64,000 bases of DNA, from the NCBI GenBank assembly GCA_947650365.1, contig OX393557.1, positions 47,647,979-47,711,978 of the forward strand. The letters are read 5' to 3'. This document shows, in pieces, positions 57,879-64,000 of this stretch. The notes under the pieces are model-generated. The model did no database searches. It was not told where the DNA came from and saw only the letters and a program-made list of their open reading frames with translations. The DNA comes from Chamaelirium japonicum. Its lineage: Eukaryota; Streptophyta; Magnoliopsida; Liliales; Melanthiaceae. A program made the position numbers and the translations under genes. Position 1 is the stretch's first letter. Each line of letters opens with the position of its first letter.

Positions 57879-60746
57879 TCTATATAACATGGCACGACGC
57901 TTTCGTGCTGACTAGACAAAATGGCACCAAAAGCTGACTAGACAAAAAATATTATGCTGACTAGACCTTTCATCCCCTTCAATCCCTTGAACCCAGCCCT
58001 TTCTGAGAGTCCCTACTTGGTGATAAATTGTTTTAAAACGAACGGCTGTGATGATCGCAGCCCTTTCACCCCCTTCAATCCCTTGAACCCCGCCCTTTCT
58101 TTCCCTTTCTTTCCTTTCACTACCCCGAGCCCCCCATTAAAAAAACGAATGGTTGTATCACAGCCCTTTCATCCCCTTCAATCCCTTGAACCCAGCCCTT
58201 TCTTTCCCTTTCTTTCCTTTCACAGCCCCGACCCCCCCATCAACAGGCTCTGCCTTCACGCCGAGATGATCGCCTCCCTCTTCGGCCCCCTCATCACGCC
58301 CCTCTCATCACGCCCCCCTCTTCGCCTCCTCATCGAGCAACCCGACTTTCACCTACCCCTCTTCCAGCCGCCCATTCCCCAGATCTTCTCGCCCAAATCG
58401 AGCCTCCCTCATCGATACCCCAAGATCGAGCCGCCCTACAGACCGAGATGATCGCCTCCCTCTTCGGCCCCCTCATCACGCTCCCCTCTTCGCCTCCTCA
58501 TCGAGCAACCCGCCCTTCACCTACCCCTCTTTCAGCCGCCCATTCCCCAGATCTTCTCGCCCAAATCGAGCCTCCATCATCGATCCCCCAAGATCGAGCC
58601 GCCCTACAGGCCCTTCGTGCCAAATCTATTTTCTTTCCTTCCATTTTTGCCCTAATTTATTCATGCCAAATCTGAAACGATCCCATAATATAATCATTTT
58701 CTTTCCTTTCATTTTTGCCCTAATTTATTCCTTTATAATGCACTCACCCCAAACCCATCATGCGCAGAATCCATCATCGTGAAGGAGCCATCAACCCCTC
58801 AGCGCATGCCCTCAGCGAACGCAATCTCTCAGTCCACCAGGTACTAACTCATGATCCTCTATTTTTCCATAAAAAAAAAATCTTTCTTAATTTTTCTTTC
58901 AAAATCTTCAAGGTTCTTTTTTTTAAAAAAATTCATCGTGTAGAAGGATACGATCGTACGACATCAGCCTCTCACAGACTCGCCCTTGCCGCACACATGC
59001 TCTCCGTCCACCAAGTAGGGACTCTCAGAAAATGTTTTTTTTGAAATTGTTTTATTAATACAAAAAAAATTTGGTGAAGAAATTTTTGTGTTGATTGGAC
59101 AAAGGCAATGACAAAACTAATATGCAAAGGAGTATGTGCGAGAATTTTGGTGTGTTTTATTCATACAAGTTTTGTTTTCATGCCCAGAATCCATCATCGT
59201 GAAGGAGCCATCAACCCCTCAGTGCATGCCCTCAGCGAACACAATCTCTCAGTCCACCAGGTACTAACTCATGATCCTCTGTTTTTCCATAAAAAAAAAA
59301 ATCTTTCTTAATTTTTCTTTCAAAATCTTCAAGGTTCTTTTTTTTTTTAAATTCATCGTGTAGAAGGACACGATCATACGGCATCAGCCCCTTGCAGACT
59401 CGCCCTTGCCGCACACAGGCTCTCCGTCCACCAAGTAGGGACTCTCAGAAAATGTTTTTTTTGAAATTATTTTATTAATACAAAAAAAATTTGGTGAAGA
59501 AATTTTTGTGTTGATTGGATAAAGGCAATGACAAAACTAATATGCAAAGGAGACGGATCAAAATCAACGTTGGTGGCAAGGTGATCAAAATATGGAGTGC
59601 TGGGCAACTCCATATTTTGGTGAAGATATGCATATTTTGCAATTTTTGGTTTCCATTTTTTTGGTTGCAAGATTTCTTTAATAGAATAATGGCATAATAT
59701 TGTTTTGCTCAATCGAGAGCCATTTGTGGTGTGGCATGGACCCCAACCTCATCTAATGTCTTTTTTTGTGTTTCTGCATTTATAAGCAAATGAAAAATAA
59801 GTCTGATGTGTTCTTCATATAAGGCATATTGTGATAAGACTTGAGATGGAGTTCACTGGTTTGTGGGTTGTTGTCTCTATATATTTTGAACTCATTTTCT
59901 CTGTAGGTCCTATGAGATGGATTTGGCTTCTCACTCAGCCTTGGTTCTTAGCTCTTTTCATGGCTTAAAGTTTCCAAATATCTAGGTTTTATACTAAAGA
60001 CCAATGATTGTACACAATGGGGAGCTCTTATGTAGTGCACCAATGTTTGAGTTCACTTTTTTTGTCCACCAATGTTTGAGTTGTTTATATCCAGTGCAGT
60101 GCAGTGAGTTCACTTCTTTTGTCTATCCATGTTTGAGTTCTTATGTAGTGCAGTGCATGGTTCTGTACAATGTAATTCGTTGGTTCGATTTTCGGTTTGG
60201 GCATGACCAAAACTTAAAACAAAACTGAAATTTGTACAATGTAATTCGTTGGTCCGAAGTCTAGAAAGCTTTATCTATGAGCTCCGAAATGGTCAGCTTA
60301 AGATCGAAGGCGACCTGCTGCTTTGCTGACAGGTGTGTTGCCATCGAAGGCGGCCTGCTGCAGTGTAGACAGGCATGGGCATGCAATTTTGGATCCGAAA
60401 CGGCTAACCCGACACACGACCCGACTCGAAATGAGCAAGTCTGGGTCAAACGAAATCGGGTCGTAAACAGATCGACACGACGGACCCGTTTAGTAAATGG
60501 GTCGGGTCCGGTTTTTGTATCCGACCTATTTAATACCCTTTTAAAAACCAATGGGTTGGGCCAGTATTGCCGTCGAAAGTTTTTTGTTGCAGAAGATGGT
60601 CAGCTGTATTGTCGCCGAATACGATGGTGTGGGTGGTGATGCCCAGGGTGTGTCCTGCCGCCGAAGGCGGTCCGCTTTTTTGCCGACAGCTGTGTTGCCG
60701 CCGAAGGCGACCCGCTGCTGTGCCGACAGGCACGGGCATGCACTAG
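57879..60746 (+). mobile_element. Helitron N2 (non-autonomous, 2868 bp)
   Basis: It follows an A and starts TCTATATAACATGGCACG, the same as N1. It ends GTGCCGACAGGCAC, GGGCATGCA, CTAG before a T, a perfect 5-bp hairpin stem plus CTRR. The interior has repeated segments: CCTTCAATCCCTTGAACCC three times (57967-58190), GATGATCGCCTCCCTCTTCG twice (58264, 58447) and a 375-bp tandem duplication. A GACCCG-rich piece (60400-60540) and an earlier Helitron-like end (60330-60390) lie near the 3' side. No Rep/helicase. Confidence 0.75.
58757..59552 (+). repeat. 375-bp direct duplication inside Helitron N2
   Basis: 58757-59131 and 59178-59552 match closely and in order. Each begins GAATCCATCATCGTGAAGGA and ends GACAAAACTAATATGCAAAG. 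Each has a short open segment ending CACCAG|GTACTAAC, like an exon with a donor site, which may reflect a captured gene piece. Confidence 0.85.
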
Positions 60747-61096
60747 TGTACTTAATAATATGGGTTATTTTTTCTCAAAACTCGACTGGGCTATAGCCCG
60801 GCCGAGCCAACTATTAGATCCGCCCATGCGTATAATGACTTTTGAGGTGTATAATAATTAACATATGGTTTAATATTCCAATACGATAAATTTTAGCAAA
60901 TTGAGCCTACAAGATGACCAATTGGACAAATGAATTAAGAGAACCATCAAATTTCATAAAATTAAAAAGGGTTAACTGAGTTCATTTCAATTGGACAAAT
61001 GAATTTGTTTAAACCACATAAATTGCAGCACCACAATAAGATAAATACAGTTTCATTATTTAAATTAGGGTTTATTGTCTACGTTTGTGTACTTGA

Positions 61097-61624
<528 letters not shown>

Positions 61625-61974
61625 GTTTTCCCCTTGCACCATGTTTCCTTCATCGCTTTGGATCTTTTTCAAGTAGTCTTAACATTTCTGGTTTTGTTCC
61701 AAGTTCCAATGGAGACTTGGATGCTTAGAAAGTGTTTGTGTTATTGTCTGAGTGGTTCTTTGGAAGCGTCGGTGGTAAAATACTATTGGGTTTGGAGAGT
61801 TTAATGTACTTTTGTTATGAAGAGTTGATTTGATGATTTGGGTATTATTCGGGGTTAGTTAAAGCTGAATTAGTTGATGCTAGTTGGCTTTATCTTGGCG
61901 TATGCTTCAGAATGTTTCCTTATATCGTTGGTGAATGCTTCAGCGTAGAGCCAAAACTTTTGCTTCTGTTATTT

Positions 61975-62525
61975 TTTTAGGGTAAATTTGACTTACCCAT
62001 CCAAAATTATATGCTAATTAGTAAGTCACTCCCCTTTTAAGTGTTATTAGACTTACCCCCCCCAAATTACTATATGATAATTAGCCGTGCGGGGGTGGGG
62101 TGGGGGATGCCTAAATATCATATACTTAGAGGTGTATGCCTAAATATTATATAGTTATGGACGTGTAAGTCAAATTTTTATGGGGATAAGTCTAATATCG
62201 ATTAAAAGGGGGGTGACTTACTAATTAGCATATAATATTGGGTGGGGGGGGGGGGGGCCGGGGGAGCTGAACTCAAGTTCATCATTCAAATTGTGAACTC
62301 GGATGGAGAAGCTGCCATGTGTCCTGAGAAAGTGTTCAACCGTCTTTAACTTTTTACTTTATGTCTTTTCACTGCTCAACTCTCTTAAATGTCTATCCTC
62401 TCTTACTTGCTTTATGTCTTTTCAGTTGACACTTGGCGCAATATAAACCATGTTTCATTATTCATTTGTGAACTCAAGTTCACCTAACCCTTTCCCATTG
62501 GGGGGTGAGTCAAATTTGCCCCCTT
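61975..62525. mobile_element. foldback MITE
   Basis: Outer ends GGGTAAATTTGACTTACCC (61980) and GGGGTGAGTCAAATTTGCCC (62502) are inverted. Inner arms around TTAGTAAGTCACTCCCC (62020) and GGGTGACTTACTAATTAGC (62213) also pair. Confidence 0.7.
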
Positions 62526-64000
62526 TTTTTTTATAAGTAGCGACCCCCTTTTTTTTATAAGGTAGTGAAAAACTATAGGAATTGTGTCGCAACATGTTAT
62601 GATTGGTTATTGTTGTTGAACAAAAATAGTTCAAATTTGCCTTTTGCCCATTGGTGGTGGGTGAATAAGTGATAAGTGTTAACTAGAGTTGGAGATGATG
62701 TAATTGGATGACAGACTTAAAATGTTGCATTGGATTTAGGATTGTAATCGACATCACTTGAGGGATCTCTCCATGGTGTCATGGTTCATTGACTTCCATG
62801 CTATTTATGTTGCTGTATGGAACTTCATGGATGTTTTTCCTAAGTCCATATTTGAAATTAAATACCTTTTCTGCAATTCAATGTAGGTCACTAGGTCTTT
62901 TAGGCAATAAATTGCCATAACATTGTAGAAATGAGAGATGCTATAACTAGGCAAAACCAAATTATCAATGAAGTTTATCCATAATCGGCTTTTACTCCTA
63001 ATTGACTCACTAGGTGATTGGGGAAAGAAGGCCTTCAGAGAATGAGGTGACTTTTAGAAACATAGGGTGGATTGTCAAGAGAAGCTACTTTGGAGGAAGA
63101 AATATCAAATAATTGAAAGGTTAAATAAGGGTTTAATAATGCAACCTGTACATACATGAAACATTGTGATTAGGGTGGAGTTTCTTATTGATGTAACAAT
63201 GAGTAAAGATGTATTTTTCAATAACAAATTGAGATATACACATGCAAAGTGAGTTCCGGACTGTCATTGAATTATAGTGATGTGCAATTTGCCCATTCCC
63301 TTGTGGTGATTGGAGATGTATATTGGTGGTTGCATGTATTGGGGATCCCAATTCCTTAGGGATGGGACTCCTATGTGGGTCCCAAATTAATTCGTCCATG
63401 TGGATCACTACCCAGCCAACTAATGGTACACTCATCACAATATTACAAAAGGTTCAAAGCCACATCATCAAAAGGATCCACTTTAAAAAATCCCGTGGGA
63501 CATCCACATGAATGATAGGTATCCAATCAAATGTCACTTGCCCATGCTTTGGGCACCGATAGGGTCTATCAATGGGGCCTACCAACAATGTCATTAGGTG
63601 GTACTCGGGAAAGAATCATCTAGAGCCTGTCATCCTGGAAACATGCATGGAGTGAAGCTACAAAACGCATGCGGCTTAGCTCATGATGCTACATGTACTG
63701 GCCGCCAAATCAACCTAGATCCACCCTACATAGTGGGGAACACGTTATATCTCATGGTACGTGACGGTGCCTGAAAAATCGACACATGTCGGGCATCCAA
63801 GTACTCGAGGTCGTTTTCGAGGGATTTTCCATTTCGCTCGATGAGAATGTAAGGCTCGGACGCCACAGGACGCACGCACGATATACCGTTCAATGGCGAG
63901 TAGCAGGTCAATGATTGACCTTGCCCTTGGTCCCGCCATCACCCCTTGCTCGCCTGAAAGCTCGCTTAGCCTGCACGCGATCGGCTCGCTCGCGGAAGAG
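62526..64000. other. no gene seen (possible intron or flank of the NAT9-like gene)
   Basis: Neither further NAT9 exons nor other coding sequence was recognised. Short frames look random. Confidence 0.4.

Larger units (their letters stand above)
57428..60828. mobile_element. hAT-like non-autonomous element carrying Helitron N2
   Basis: The left end CAGAGGCGTAG and inverted right end CATGGGCGGAT are imperfect counterparts. Flanking 8-mers are CATATAAT (57420-57427) and CGTATAAT (60829-60836), seven of eight matching, as for a hAT target duplication. Without the Helitron the element is about 530 bp, with no transposase. Confidence 0.55.

Overview
This is nuclear DNA from a flowering plant. The evidence is the spliceosomal introns with GT/AG ends, plant-type LTR retrotransposons (Copia, and Ty3/gypsy resembling the Tat group), hAT, MULE, Helitron and MITE remnants, and host genes of plant families. 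The GC-rich coding exons against AT-rich intergenic DNA would suit a monocot or an early-diverging angiosperm, but the sequence alone does not settle the species. No rRNA, tRNA, CRISPR array or bacterial-type operon was seen.

Host genes are few. (1) 8024-9503 minus: an ARM-repeat protein of the PUB4-like type that lacks a U-box, with two exons. (2) 53198-54403 minus: an intronless DOMON plus cytochrome b561 membrane protein. (3) 61238-61624 plus: the first two exons of an N-acetyltransferase 9-like gene whose later exons are not visible before the window ends. Exon-like unrecognised fragments lie at 41267-42683.

The rest is mobile DNA. 1-6.5 kb holds a LINE tail, a hAT-like GACCCG-rich repeat and a decayed Copia element. 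10.66-35.87 kb is a three-level nest. Element A (diverged LTRs, gag only) was hit by element B (752-bp LTRs, target duplication CACCA). B's 5' LTR was then hit by Copia element C, which lies on the minus strand (2328-bp LTRs, target duplication AATTC). B has lost protease, RT, RNase H and most of integrase. In their place is a 211-bp copy of its own 3' region, and B carries an intron-containing antisense gene. A, B, a minus-strand relative D (about 37.9-40.7 kb) and a solo LTR E (45.56-50.62 kb, itself split by a 4.18-kb insertion) share LTR ends, a TATA motif and a U5 motif, so they are one superfamily.

From 42.7 to 62.5 kb lie Helitrons with recognisable 5' and 3' ends, a hAT element carrying one of them, a MULE transposase pseudogene, and several foldback MITEs with related GACTTTACCCCC-type arms. 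One of these MITEs abuts the core promoter of the DOMON/b561 gene. A, B and C all appear non-autonomous, so they would have needed proteins from elements elsewhere in the genome.
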